Assembly (NCBI GenBank): GCA_030323885.1
Contig: CM059196.1
Coordinates: 39,570,535-39,634,534 of the forward strand
Source of the DNA: Branchipolynoe longqiensis
Lineage: Eukaryota; Annelida; Polychaeta; Phyllodocida; Polynoidae
DNA length: 64,000 nt
Direction of reading: 5' to 3'
Under the pieces are notes generated by a model, which worked only from the letters and a program-made list of their open reading frames with translations, ran no database searches and was not told where the DNA came from. Shown piece by piece: positions 32,411 through 42,706 of this stretch. Numbering within the stretch: position 1 is the stretch's first letter; every line of letters starts with the position of its first letter. Made by a program: the position numbers and the translations under genes.

Positions 32411-32813
32411 TCAATCAATAGTTCCATCCTCTAGTCGAGGGTTGGATGCAATGGTTCTCCACTTGTCCCGATGTTGTGCTGTTCTGATAGACTGTGAATA
32501 ATTCAAGCCTGTCCACTGTGAAATATTTGTAAACCATGATGTTCTTGGTCTCCCTCTCCCTCTGCTGCCATTCACCTTCCCTTCCAACAATGTACGGTAT
32601 ATTGAACTCTGACGAATGATGTGGCCAAAATAAATAAGTTTCTTTGTCTGTATCGTGGCAAACAATTTTTCTGAGAACTTCTTTGTTGGTGATCTTTGTC
32701 CATGATATTTTCATCATCCTTCGATAAGTCCACATCTCAAATGCTGCTAAACGTTTGTACATTTTCTTAGAGATTGTCCATGTCTCTGCCCCATACATTA
32801 GAGTAGACCACAC
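32411..32813 (-). pseudogene. LINE C-terminal region fragment (type C), one frameshift
   Basis: The first part reads MWSTLMYGAETWTISKKM and YRRMMKISWTKITNKEVLRK. After a frameshift near 32660 the next frame gives TKKLIYFGHIIRQSS, GSRGRGRPRTSWFTNISQW and ends at a stop at 32411. The 'LLYGAETW...GH..R...GRGRPR' order is the region after reverse transcriptase in RTE- or jockey-like LINEs. It is a different subfamily from types A and B. Confidence 0.8.
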
Positions 32814-33110
32814 ATAACACTGAATTTGTTCATAGTAATTTCATATTGATTCATACTTACCTATCTCATGTATAATATAATTGTTTACATGTGAAACACC
32901 AACCAGCAGCCGGGCTGATCAAACCGACCACAAGGTGGCACTGCAAAATTTACATTACCATATATACAACCGGTATGCACACACATATATAGTATAGTTA
33001 TACGAATCTTACCTGGGTATAGATGATGGATAACTGTTGTTTTCCCGAGGTATAAGCCTCGGGTAGACGTGGGCTAGGGAGAAGGAAGCACGTGAGGTAC
33101 CAGCAATTTT
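32814..33110. other. No gene; repeat shared with 5411-5478 at 33040-33105
   Basis: AT-rich, then a 66-bp repeat in inverse orientation to that at 5.4 kb, including GGGCTAGGGAGAAGGAAGCA. Confidence 0.5.
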
Positions 33111-34148
33111 AACCTACTTATTCAGGATAAAAATGATCTTTCAATACAATGGATACTATGATTTTCCCGTAATGGTACACCAACGGGATAGACGTGGATC
33201 ACGGACGGGAGGCTCCCCCACGGGTGGCACAACCCGGTGGCCCTCAACCTGGTGAGGGTGGAGGCCCTCACCTTGCCCGCCCCCCAGGCCGTCCCGACAG
33301 CACCAGCCCCCCCCGAGGCGCGGACCTTCCCCGAGGCGCACAGCAGCCCTGGGCCCAAGCCGACATCCGCATCGCCTATGACAGGCAGGCTCACGGGGCT
33401 CACGGGGCCCCCTGCACCCCCTGGAACAGCGACCGGGCCCTCGTCGGGGAGGCCCACGGCGAGGTGGGGAACAGACACCGTCACGTCTGCCCCTACTGTG
33501 CCAACGTAAGGCACATCCTCACCATGCACAGCGAGGCCGGGTGCTTCACCAAGTAGATCGTGAGCGCCAGACCCCGGCCGCCTCGGCGGATTTTTGATCC
33601 GCCGCCCCCCCCACCCCCGCCCCCCGGCCGGCCCGGGGGGGCCATCCCCGGCGCCTCACCCACACCTCTGCCGACAACCCCGCGACCACCACCGACAACC
33701 CCCCAGCGACCACCGACCGAAACACCGCCCAGACCCAGCCGGGGACCATCACCTCGCACCGCAGGCCCCAGACGCCACCCACTCTGACGACGAATCCTCC
33801 CCAGACATCACAGCCGCCGACCATCATGACCTCCACGACACCGCCTTCATTAACCCGCCCGACCCGACCCCCACCCCCACCCCGCCCAGCCCTGAGGACT
33901 TCGCTGCCCCCCTGTTCGACCCTTGCCGGACCTCCTCACCGCAGCTCTCCAAGGAGCGGGCCTCCCCCAACCTTTTGGCCCCCCGCTCCCTGTCGACGTA
34001 GGCCCCGGACCCACACCCAGACCTTCAACTGCCCAAGCCTCGCCTGGGTCCCCCTCGCGCCCTATCCCGGCCCAGGCCCTGGACTTCAGACGCGGCCTAG
34101 GCCTCGTGCCCCCGCCTCGAGCGCGCCTCAAGCCCTCTCCTCCTTTTT
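33111..34148. other. GC-rich island, Pro/Arg/Gly-rich frames, no gene assigned
   Basis: Sharp rise in GC content. Frames open in at least four phases (plus 33194-33556, 33237-33509 and 33594-34001; minus 33493-33759 and 33850-34179). The plus frame with HVCPYCANVRHILTMH ends FTK at 33555 and could hold a Cys-pair, but the phases conflict and the composition favours chance openness. It may be the 5' part of a non-LTR element. Confidence 0.35.
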
Positions 34149-34891
34149 TGGTGGAGGGCTCTTCGGTGCCCCTCGCCACAAACTCTGAAAGCTCCCCCGG
34201 ACCTCCTTAGCCTTAGGTTTATCTTACCGTTCCTTGTACATACCCTGTTTATTTCCTGAGGTGCCAGCCTTAAGATTATTTTACCTTTCCTTGTACATTC
34301 TGTCTTTACTCCTGAGGTGTTTTCAATAAAAGCGCCTCTTTTCCCACCCCCGCCTTGCCTTCTTCCTTTTCGCGCATCGGTCGTAATGCTCGCATTGCGT
34401 TTGATGCGAGGGAAGGAAGAGACCCTCCCCCCCGCCTCTGCCGCCGCCCGGCGTTCTCACCTTCCCTGTCATCCTCCCCTCAGCTTTCTCCCACCTCGCC
34501 CTCTCGCCCTGCCTGCCGCTTTCTCACCTTCCCCGCCTCTCGCCTCCACGCTCCTTCCCTTATAAGGCCGCCCGCCGGCTTCCCTCAGTCACTCGCCTCC
34601 AGCCGTCCTCCCTGCTCAAGCTCCTTTTTTCTCCACCCACCCACCCTACTCTCCCTACAGCTGGTGGAGGGCTCTTCGGCGCCCCTCGCCACAAACTCTG
34701 AAAGCTCCCCCGGACCTCCTTAGCCTTAGGTTTATCTTACTGTTCCTTGTACATACTCTGTTTATTTCCTGAGGTGCCAGCCTTAAGATTATTTTACCTT
34801 TCCTTGTACATTCTGTCTTTACTCCTGAGGTGTTTTCAATAAAAGCGCCTCTTTTCCCACCCCCGCCTTGCCTTCTTCCTTTTCGCGCATC
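34149..34891 (+). repeat. Two 230-bp direct repeats (34149-34378 and 34662-34891)
   Basis: The copies are nearly identical, start TGGTGGAGGGCTCTTCGG and end CCTTTTCGCGCA plus TC. Each carries TTCAATAAAAGCG. The 283 bp between them is GC- and pyrimidine-rich with no coding. They could be terminal repeats of a miniature LTR element, or tandem 3' ends of one repeat family. No flanking target duplication seen. Confidence 0.8.
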
Positions 34892-35100
34892 AAGAAAGTT
34901 ACGCTAGATGGCACTCATATAGCAAGAGTTAGGTTAATACAAGGGTTTGCCGATAGGCGGCGAGAGGCACGCGTCCTTAGTTACTGGATCCGGGTGGTGG
35001 CTGTGTCTGCGCGCCCATTTACCCGTGTTTATTTTCACTTGAGTCAAACTTGAACGTCCGCCCAGGTCCAACACTTAATGGTCTTTCATTGTGATTACGG

Positions 35101-35464
35101 TTTGTTTGTTTGTTTGTTGTTGTTTTACGTCCTCGCAACATCTAAGGTCATATCAGGACGGTACCGACTTGTGACAGTGCGCACTCCTGGTGACTTTATA
35201 GTGCTGTCCCACTGGGAAGTCAAGCCTCCGGCACCATGACCTGGTATCCCACTGACCTTGACCTTGGAGTTTAGCGCTCATTATCCTGACACTGAGCACA
35301 CCAGTCCTTGCCCTGTCCTAATAATGCCAAGCGCCTGGCTAGGAAGCGACAAGTATCAATTTTTAAGTCATTGGTTTGACTCGACCAGGGTTCGAACCCA
35401 CGACCCCACGATCTACCAGCATGGGAGACGGACGCTCTAACTCATTCGGCCATCCTGTCTGGTT
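35101..35464 (-). mobile_element. Main SINE, full length, with a foreign 29-bp patch
   Basis: Complete tail, body and head (B box GGGTTCGAACCCACG). At 35249-35279 the usual CAGTCACA is replaced by CTGACCTTGACCTTGGAGTT plus TAGCGCTCA, also present at 28282-28312. This points to a template switch or conversion from another repeat. Confidence 0.9.
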
Positions 35465-36016
35465 TTGTGATTACGGAGTTCACTGGGCACTCAATGTTCT
35501 TCTTGATGGAGTGTCCATCGTGAGTGTAGGGAGGGTCGTGAGTTTAAAGCTGCAGAGTCTGATTCTGACCAGATAGTTTCGGGTCCAAGAGGATAGTGGC
35601 AGAGCTGCTTCCTCAGCCGTTAGTCGTGATGAACAACTAGATGGTGTAGGCAGTGCAGCCATTGCTGGGATGATGCTGCAAACCGCTAGATGGCGTGTGC
35701 ATCTGCCGCAGTTAAGGTTTTTACCATGCGATGAATTACCCATGTTACAAGCAACATAGACAATGCCATCGCTGTGGGTTGTTGCACAAGTCCAATGACA
35801 AAAGCAGCATTGTGGAACCATTGTCTCCGATGTGCAAGTGTAGTTCAATTCGTGGATGCTATGTTGTGTGAGGCGGTCTTTGTACCTAATATTTCAGGAA
35901 AGGCGTGGCAGATGAAGGAGGGTGCCAGAAAGAAGCCAAGGTACATAGCCTCGAATTATCTGTGTTATTACTCGCCATGTATTCAGCGTGTATTGAGATT
36001 GTAAAACAGGGTTTAT
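35465..36016. other. No recognised gene
   Basis: A 122-codon minus frame (35480-35848) and a 76-codon plus frame overlap and show no family resemblance. Confidence 0.4.
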
Positions 36017-36565
36017 CTATATAGGCCCCCGTGGGGAACCGGGGTAGAATAGTTCCCTTGCACCCCCTTGTAGATCGTAAAAGGTGACAAATGGGGTGAT
36101 TCGTGGCCCGTGTCAGTGGAGGAAGGGATCCTGGTGCATGAGGTCTTCAGGGCAGCTGAGGCTTCCTGTCGACCAATACTGCACTTTGGCCCCAACTTCA
36201 CCTAGACGAGGCCCGGTCCAATCAATCGGCTGGTCCCGCCAAACCCTAGGAGTAGTACTATGAAGAATGTATTTATCTACAAACTCGCATAGTTTATATA
36301 TATATAAACCTGATCTAACTGCGGTGAAGAAAAAAAGAAAAAAAAAAGACCGTTGACAGACTCCGATTCGGACCAGGATCCTGCTAATGATGAGTGGGCT
36401 AGATTTATAGTTCTTGAGGCAACAGATCCAACCCAGCCTCTTGGCAAACTGTCCCCATTTGCCACTGACCAAGGCATTCTGGGGATAGCAGGCATGGTAA
36501 CTTTGGCAAAGAAATTACGTTCTGGACAGATTCTTGTGCAGTGTGGTAAGAAGGCTCATTCTGAT
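36017..36565 (+). pseudogene. LINE 5' end: leader and start of ORF1
   Basis: 36017-36340 (TATAGGCCCCCGTGGGGAAC onward) is a leader-like stretch that I believe is common in molluscan LINE copies. From 36323 a lysine-rich frame begins, then SDSDQDPANDEWARFIVLEA, LGKLSPFATDQGILGIAG and [12 protein letters not shown]. This is the ORF1 (nucleic-acid-binding, gag-like) pattern 'RF.V.E..D....LSPF.I.KG..GI.G....KKLRSG..LVEC' of jockey-type LINEs. The frame is cut by a microsatellite at 36566. Confidence 0.65.
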
Positions 36566-36737
36566 ATACATATGTATACATATGTATACACATGTATACA
36601 TATGCATACACATATATACATATCTATACATATGTATACATATTTATACATATTTATACATATGTGTACATATGTATGCATATGCATGCATATGTATGCA
36701 TATGTATGCATATATATACATATTTATATATATACAA
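36566..36737. repeat. 10-bp microsatellite (CATATGTATA)n
   Basis: About 17 imperfect units. It interrupts the LINE ORF1 frame. Tyr/Ile/His-rich frames across it are by-products. Confidence 0.95.
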
Positions 36738-36819
36738 ACTATTAGTAAGTAGGTCTATTCATCTCGTCTCAACTCATTTGTTAGCCGATGTCCCAAATGG
36801 CATTGCTACGTCCCGCTCC

Positions 36820-36868
36820 TTATGACCTTAGAAGTTGCTATGACGTAAAACAACAACAAACAAACAAA
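36820..36868 (+). mobile_element. Main SINE, last ~45 nt
   Basis: TATGACCTTAGAAGTTGCTA then GACGTAAAACAACAACAAAC; severely 5'-truncated. Confidence 0.75.
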
Positions 36869-37427
36869 ACATTAGTAACCATAGTAGTGTTACACCAACC
36901 CTGTGTGTAGGCAACAGGGCCTACTGTGTACAACACACACACTGACCAGCCTGAATGATCCCACTGCGCATGTCCCCTGAGTCCTGCATGTATGTACACC
37001 GCATCAGTTAGTAGATTGGTGCATTGTGTGTCAGCCCCACCTCAGCATTAGTGGGCTGCTGGGTCCCAGCTTTGGTATATCAGAGACCCGTGTGACTGAC
37101 ATGCCAGCCACGGCCGGCTGAAGCTACCGCCAACACGGGCGGTCACCCTGGGTGCAACATGCTAGGGGGCGCCAAATATAATTTAGAGAAATTCTAGACC
37201 ATCCTATGTATATTAGCACTGATTAGGGAAAGGATTTGAAATTGTTATGCTGTGTTTGAACTGTTTCCTTTAGCGTGTATATTACAAAAAACTTTGTTAT
37301 GCCTACTTTTTGCAGCTTTTCCTCCCTGTGAATTAAAAAATAAAAAATAAAAATTGTAAAGGGCACCAAAATTCAGCTTCCATGGGGCGCCAGCAACACT
37401 AGGGCCCTTACTGGTGCCAACATAAGC
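36869..37427. other. No recognised gene
   Basis: Low-complexity A-rich patch near 37334-37355. Nothing else recognised. Confidence 0.4.
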
Positions 37428-37672
37428 TGACTTAAAAATTGATACTTGTCGCTTACTAGCCTGGTGCTCAGCATTATTAGGATAGGACAAGGGCTAGTTA
37501 GCTCGGTGTCAGGATAATGTGACTGAGTGGGATATCGGGTCATGGTGCCGGCAGCCTGATTTCCCAGTGGGGCAGCACTATAAAATCGCCATGAGTACGT
37601 ACTGTCACAAGTCGGTACCCGTCCTGATATGACCTTAGATGTTGCTAGGACATAAAACAACAAACAAACAAA
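37428..37672 (+). mobile_element. Main SINE, 5'-truncated
   Basis: Begins GACTTAAAAATTGATACTTG, without the tRNA-like head, and runs to AAAACAACAAACAAACAAA. The truncation point is within a few bases of that of the copy at 23434. Confidence 0.9.
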
Positions 37673-37721
37673 TCCAACCAGAGAATCGCTAGTGTAGGAT
37701 CATTTAACATGCTCCTCAGTG

Positions 37722-37832
37722 TTGGTTTCGCGTCCTAGCAACATCTAAGGATCAAATCAGGACGAGCACCAGATTGTGACAGGACAAGCTCATGGTGGCT
37801 GTATGGTGCTGCCCAAATGGGATAATCAAATC
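37722..37832 (-). mobile_element. Main SINE, 3' part
   Basis: TTGGTTTCGCGTCCTAGCAA tail to a degraded TGCTGCCC block. Confidence 0.75.
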
Positions 37833-37837
37833 ATACC

Positions 37838-38536
37838 ATGGTGGGGAATGAGCGTGTGCTCATTCGGGGTCATTGCGGGGCATGCGGGGTGGCGAGGTGC
37901 GGTGCCCACCCCCTTGCCCCCCACCACCAGGTGGTGGGGTGTGGGGGGGAGGGGGCCCACAGAGCATGCACACCGATGCTCATGCCCTCAGCTGGTCACT
38001 CCGCCTCACACATCCGGGCTGACCACTACACAATTTTACTTTGGCACCCGGGGCATCTCGCAAACACCAATGAGATATGCCCAGACACGGATCGGCCGGG
38101 AAAAAGCGGCAGGCTGCACGACCTGCACGCAATGTCACAGGGTCCGGGCCCGGGGGATCCTGCTCCATATTTCCCCTCGGGGAGGAGAGCCCCCAGGACA
38201 ATGGAGGCTCACCGCGAGGAGTGGGGTGCTCCGCCATTGACAGTGACGACTCCTACATACCACCGGGGCAATCCTCCCCACGGCCAGCCGGGGCGGCCGC
38301 ATCCCCACGCGATGTGCGGCCCGTACATGGTGAGGAGGCGGACACCCGCATGGAGCGACGTTTGGCGGAAATGGAGGCTAGATTCGACGAACGGATCGCG
38401 GCCCTCCAAGACGCCATACTTCTCAGAGCAGAGGCGGCCGGGGGGGGCGGGACACGCCCCAGATCAACCCCCCGCCACGCGCTGACGACCGCCCCGGCGC
38501 CACACCGGCTGCCCCCCGCCCAGCACCTGGCGTGGC
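37838..38536 (+). other. GC-rich island with coding-like frame, unassigned
   Basis: Several frames are open. The one at 38077-38536 contains IDSDDSYIPPGQSSPRPAG and RMERRLAEMEARFDERIAAL, a plausible coiled coil with varied codons. It could be a gag- or ORF1-like fragment, but no zinc knuckle or known domain is visible. Confidence 0.35.
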
Positions 38537-38600
38537 CCCGATTAGGGTTAGGTTTAGGTTTAGGGTTAGGGTTAGGTTTATAGGGTTAGGTTTAGGGTTT
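38537..38600. repeat. Interstitial telomere-like repeats
   Basis: Degenerate TTAGGG, TTTAGG and TTAGGTTTAGG units over about 64 bp, joining the GC-rich island to the MITE core. Confidence 0.75.
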
Positions 38601-38915
38601 AACTCAATTAAATACAGAAAAAGTGAAATATCTCTAAAACCACACCACCTATTAACAAATCACTTGGTACACATATAGAAAACATCTTTACCGAAAAGAT
38701 TATATTAAATTTATAAGGTTAGGGTTCTTGATTTCTATTAATTTTGAATAAAACTAATGTTTTGCACTGCGCGTACCGTCAAACTCAAGGAATTGTCAAT
38801 GGCCGTGAGCAATCTTCATACAGAAAATACAGAATAAGTGAAATGTCTCCAAAATGACACCAAATAGAAACAAATCGCTTGGTACGCATATAGAAACCAT
38901 GTTTAAATACAATTG
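38601..38915. repeat. MITE core sequence without visible TIRs
   Basis: One and a half units of the ~205 bp core seen at 7083, 20254 and 49446 (CTAAAACCACACCACCTA, GTTAGGGTTCTTGATTTC, TTTTGCACTGCGCGTACC). The left border is the telomere-like tract and the right border is abrupt near 38915. Confidence 0.8.
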
Positions 38916-39280
38916 GGTAAAATAATTCCGTAAACTTACTGCGAATTATGGTGTATTTGTAGCAAACCTGTACGTATTGACACTATAATGACAGTGTCTT
39001 CTCGGAAAAAAACAATATGGCGGTCCTTCGTCAACATACCGTACCAGATAATTCAAATCGTATTAACACAAATAATGCCATTAATACGTCGTAATAAATT
39101 ACAAAACTTTTACAAAATAATCTAAACATATTAAGAAACAATCGTGTACAATAATTCCATAAAATTCCTTCGATTTTTGGAGTTATTTGTAAAAAAAGAA
39201 CACTGCTCAACGATCGCACGTCCTCCACTGGTGACTCGAACTGGAAACCAAATTTAAAGAACTGCGCATGCGCGGATAAC
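38916..39280. other. No recognised gene
   Basis: AT-rich; the minus frame that begins at 39525 and ends here is a by-product of the neighbouring tandem repeat. Confidence 0.4.
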
Positions 39281-39770
39281 CACCGTCGGCCCGACGGTGG
39301 CTCGACGGTAGCCCAAATGTGGAAAATGAATGGAAACCAGCGGTGGACCACCACCGTCCGCCCGATGGTGTCTCGACGGTGGCACAAACGTGCTAAATGA
39401 GTGAAAACCAGCGGCGGACCACCACCATCGGCCCGACGGTGGCCCAAATGTGCAAAAGATTGAAACCCAGCAGCGGTCCACCACCTTCGGCCCAACATTG
39501 GCTCGACGGTGGCCCAAATGTGCAAAAGATTGAAACCCAGTGGCGGGACACCACCTTCGGCCCGACATTGGCTCGACGGTGGCCCACATGTGCAAAACGA
39601 TTGAAAACCAGTGGCGGGCTACCACCGTCAGCCCGACGGTGGCTCGACGGTGGCCCAAGTGTGCAAAAAGATTGAAACCCAGCAGCGGGCCACCACCGTC
39701 GACCCGATGGTGGTCCGACGGTGGCAAATATGTGGCGACGACCAATAGCCAACGTCGGCCCGACGGCGGT
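39281..39770. repeat. ~87-bp tandem repeat with internal palindrome
   Basis: About six units of CCACCACCGTCGGCCCGACG, GTGGCTCGACGGTGGCCCAA, ATGTGCAAAAGATTGAAACC, CAGC(A/G)GCGGG. The CCGTCGGCCCGACGG segment can fold on itself. Open minus-strand frames (Gly-His-Arg-Arg repeats) are by-products. Confidence 0.9.
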
Positions 39771-39802
39771 GTGCTGTCTGGGAATTTAGTCAAATCCTTG
39801 GC

Positions 39803-39876
39803 TTGACTCAGATGGAGATTGATTTCATGACCTCCCACATGGGAAGTGAGCGCTCTACCCAGTCAGCCATGGCGCC
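39803..39876 (-). mobile_element. tRNA-like SINE head fragment
   Basis: ATTGATTTCATGACCTCCCA, GGGAAGTGAGCGCTCTACCC and AGTCAGCCATGG resemble the anticodon arm and A-box side of a SINE head; the B box is degraded. Confidence 0.5.
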
Positions 39877-39898
39877 CTCTTCCTCTGTAGTGAGACAT

Positions 39899-40213
39899 GG
39901 GCCGCGTTCAGAGTCTGTCCCGGAGGCGCCGAGGAGACATCTCGCCGATGCTTTTTGGCCTATTTGCGTTCAGAGTGCGTCTCGGCGACATCTCGGAGAC
40001 GCCTCCCTTTTCAGACTGGAGATGAAAAGCGCCTCGAAAATGGCCACCACATTCAGTGGTTTCAGCCAATCACAGTGCAGCTTTTCCATTGCAAATGGCC
40101 ACCTCCTATGGGGTCAGCCATTTTCGAGGCAACAAACTGCTTTTACCGTTCAGACTAGCGTGACGCCAGTGCCACCTCCGAGGCGCCTCCGAGACGGACT
40201 CTGAATGCGGCCC
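39899..40213. mobile_element. MITE with GGGCCGCGTTCAG ends (copy 1), 315 bp
   Basis: The left end GGGCCGCGTTCAGAGTC and the complement of the right end GGGCCGCATTCAGAGTCC both continue to GTC.CGGAGGCGCC. A second copy lies inverted at 63552-63844. No coding capacity. Confidence 0.85.
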
Positions 40214-40222
40214 TGGTAATAG

Positions 40223-40847
40223 AATAGACGAGATCACCGTTCCGACTCCGCATGCGCTGAAAACGGCGTTGGCAGCAAAGCAAAGGCTACTGCCATTGAG
40301 TTTGCCGATACGCATAGGGCAAAACTTCAATTTTATTCCAAATGATTAAAAATACATAACAACTCCCCATAATTAAGCATTTTTAGCTAAGAAACATAAA
40401 AGTTCAGTCACTTTACAGGCTGATCTTTACATCACCATTGATTAGACATAAGTAATTCTTGTTCCAGATATTAAAATGTCAAATGTATCGACAACAACTT
40501 GTTTCAAAGAAATATATAACCAATGTCTGATTAACCATACCCATTTCCTAGCCCAACACATGTTATTAACCATAGGATATAAATAAAAACATGAATAAAA
40601 TGAATAAAACTGACTCTGGCTATTGATCTAAATGCAATGCTAGATAAAAGAATAACATCTTAATTTATTATATATATTTTTTTAGTTAGTATTCTATGTT
40701 TCAAACAAGAGCTGAGATGAGCTGAAACTAGCACATTTCATAGCTGCACCCAGTGTCTTAGCATTAGCCATGTGCTTTGCAGGAGTTTGTTTTTCTTCCA
40801 CACATCCCACAATGCACCGCATGGCTGGAATGGCGATGTTATCTATT
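40223..40847. mobile_element. MITE (TIR type 2), 625 bp, no core duplication
   Basis: Inverted ends AATAGACGAGATCACCGTTC and the complement of GGAATGGCGATGTTATCTAT. The left 90 bp equal the reverse complement of the right end of the 19945 element, including a CGCATGCGCTGAAAACGGC stretch. The right half matches 30033-30508. It lies only 9 bp from the previous MITE. Confidence 0.85.
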
Positions 40848-41242
40848 CATTACATCCAGCAGTCTTATGGCTGATGTGCTCATCGAGGCACAGAATGATA
40901 CTGTTGCACAAAAACCTGCCACAAGTAACCTGCTGAGGACTTCCGTCAAAACTTGCAGGGAATTACAGCGATGCTTAATTGCTTGATTAATTGATTAATT
41001 GGTCGAATGATTATCTGTATTACGTCCTAGACTACGCAAGCCTTGACCTGGCACAGTTGGGCTTAGAGGACACTTACATTCGGCAGAGTTTCAGTAGCTC
41101 AGATTGGAGAATGTTAGAATCCAGGTCTGAAGGTATCTGGCTCGAATCCACAGATATTTGTTTGTGGGGAAATAGTATTTTCAGTGTGTGAACAATCCTT
41201 TAATTATTCCATTTTCATGCATAAAGTTAGAAATCTACTTAC
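40848..41242. other. No recognised gene
   Basis: Frames at 40777-40986 and 40991-41191 are unsupported. Confidence 0.4.
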
Positions 41243-41577
41243 AGCTGCATAGTCCGATGGAAACGGGAAATTTTCAAATCCAACTAAATTATCTATATTT
41301 GATTCTGCCTATCTAACGGAGATATTAGTGCACTATTTGTTGCCACGTATAAGGAAATACTGGGGCAATTTAAGAGAATATGTTACTGCAGAAGCCTATG
41401 GTGTCAGAGTTTTGGCATGCTTGGCAAAATTAATTTGGCATGCTTGACTTCAAATATCTCAAAGGTTAGCCATTTAAAATAAAAGTTACTTTAAACTAAA
41501 GAAAGGTGGATCATAACCATGAACCTATATATATCTCAGAAAATGACAGAAATTCAAAACCATCGGACTATGCAACT
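41243..41577. mobile_element. TTAA-type MITE, 335 bp
   Basis: Left AGCTGCATAGTCCGATGG and the complement of the right end AGTTGCATAGTCCGATGG are inverted repeats. TTAA follows the right end; the left flank CTTA is a likely mutated copy. A related left end is at 29684. Confidence 0.7.
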
Positions 41578-42122
41578 TTAACCTCACATTAAATACTTGT
41601 CATTTGTTGTTTTCTTACGTCCTAGCAACATCTAAGGTCAAATTTGTCTTGGGTACCAACTTGAACCAGTGCACACTTAATGTGCACGGTACTGCCATCC
41701 TGGTCTCCCACTGTGGCAGCACTATACTCCTGATACTGTGCTAACCAGTCCTGGTCCTATCCTATTAATGCCGAGCGCCAGGCTAGGGACCGACAAGTAT
41801 CAACTTTATAAGTCATTGGTTTGACTCGATCTGCTATGAAACTCCCGACTTTAACCTCACATTAAATACTTGTCATTTGTTGTTTTCTTATGTCCTAGCA
41901 ACATCTAAGGTCAACTTTGTCTTGGGTACCAACTTGAACCAGTGCACACTTAATGTGCACGGTACTGCCATCCTGGTCTCCCACTGTGGCAGCACTATAC
42001 TCCTGATACTGTGCTAACCAGTCCTGGTCCTATCCTATTAATGCCGAGAGCCAGGCTAGGGACCGACAAGTATCAACTTTATAAGTCATTGGTTTGACTC
42101 GATCTGCTATGAAACTCCCGAC
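41575..42122. repeat. 273-bp tandem duplication
   Basis: 41575-41847 and 41848-42122 differ at about three positions (for example CTTACGTCC against CTTATGTCC). The unit contains a shortened minus-strand SINE, so the duplication is recent relative to that SINE insertion. Confidence 0.92.
41600..41849 (-). mobile_element. Main SINE, shortened (first of a duplicated pair)
   Basis: Tail, a deleted middle (ACTATACTCCTGATACTGTG) and the first body block. The head stops at GAAACTCCCGAC. A CACTTAATGTGCACGG variant marks both copies as one lineage. Confidence 0.8.
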
Positions 42123-42132
42123 CTTCCACATG
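41873..42132 (-). mobile_element. Main SINE, shortened (second of the pair)
   Basis: Copy of the previous SINE carried by the 273-bp duplication; it continues slightly further into the head (CTTCCACATGAC). Confidence 0.8.
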
Positions 42133-42706
42133 ACAACACAGTAAATGCGATCTAGAAATTATCGGGACATTCAGAGAGTTTGATAATCAAGTTGTGAAAG
42201 TTCCCTTGTAGTGTTTTTGATGAGCTCTGTGACATCTGGTAACGTTGACCTGATAGTCACTGCAATACTATAACGCCCCCCCCCCCCCCCCCCCGGTACC
42301 ACGGGAAGTGCTGACGTAGACTATTCCCCAGACCGCACCTCGGTGACTGATGATTACCTGCTATTGCGTGGGGTGGAATTCACCAACAAATCGGCAAGTG
42401 AACCAAATTAATGTCGCCAATTGCTCAAATATTAAAATAAACTATAGTGAAAGCTGGAAGGTATAGTAAAGTTGGATTTTGGACTGTTTGCAATCAATAA
42501 ACAGTTACAAGCCCTAAACAAGAAGCAAGAAAATCAAAATTATTACTGAAACAACATTAAAAAAATTTGAATCAAATTAGACCAGTGCTGCCCAGCGGTG
42601 AAAACAAGTGTTAACACGCTTATCCATTATGAGCAGGGTAAATAAATTCATCACGCGCACACAAAAAACCCACAATGTATATACGTGATGTACAATTATT
42701 ATTCTA
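42133..42706. other. No recognised gene; 19-nt poly-C at 42276-42294
   Basis: AT-rich after 42400. The C-run is followed by GGTACCACGGGAAGTGC. Nothing else recognised. Confidence 0.4.

Noticed and set aside
33122..34188. Many Pro/Arg/Gly-rich frames of 60-135 codons on both strands
   Set aside because: GC-rich composition removes stops in all frames; no domain is recognisable and phases conflict.
39031..39838. Minus frames of 194, 164 and 119 codons (Gly-His-Arg-Arg repeats)
   Set aside because: Products of the ~87-bp tandem repeat, which keeps several frames open at once.
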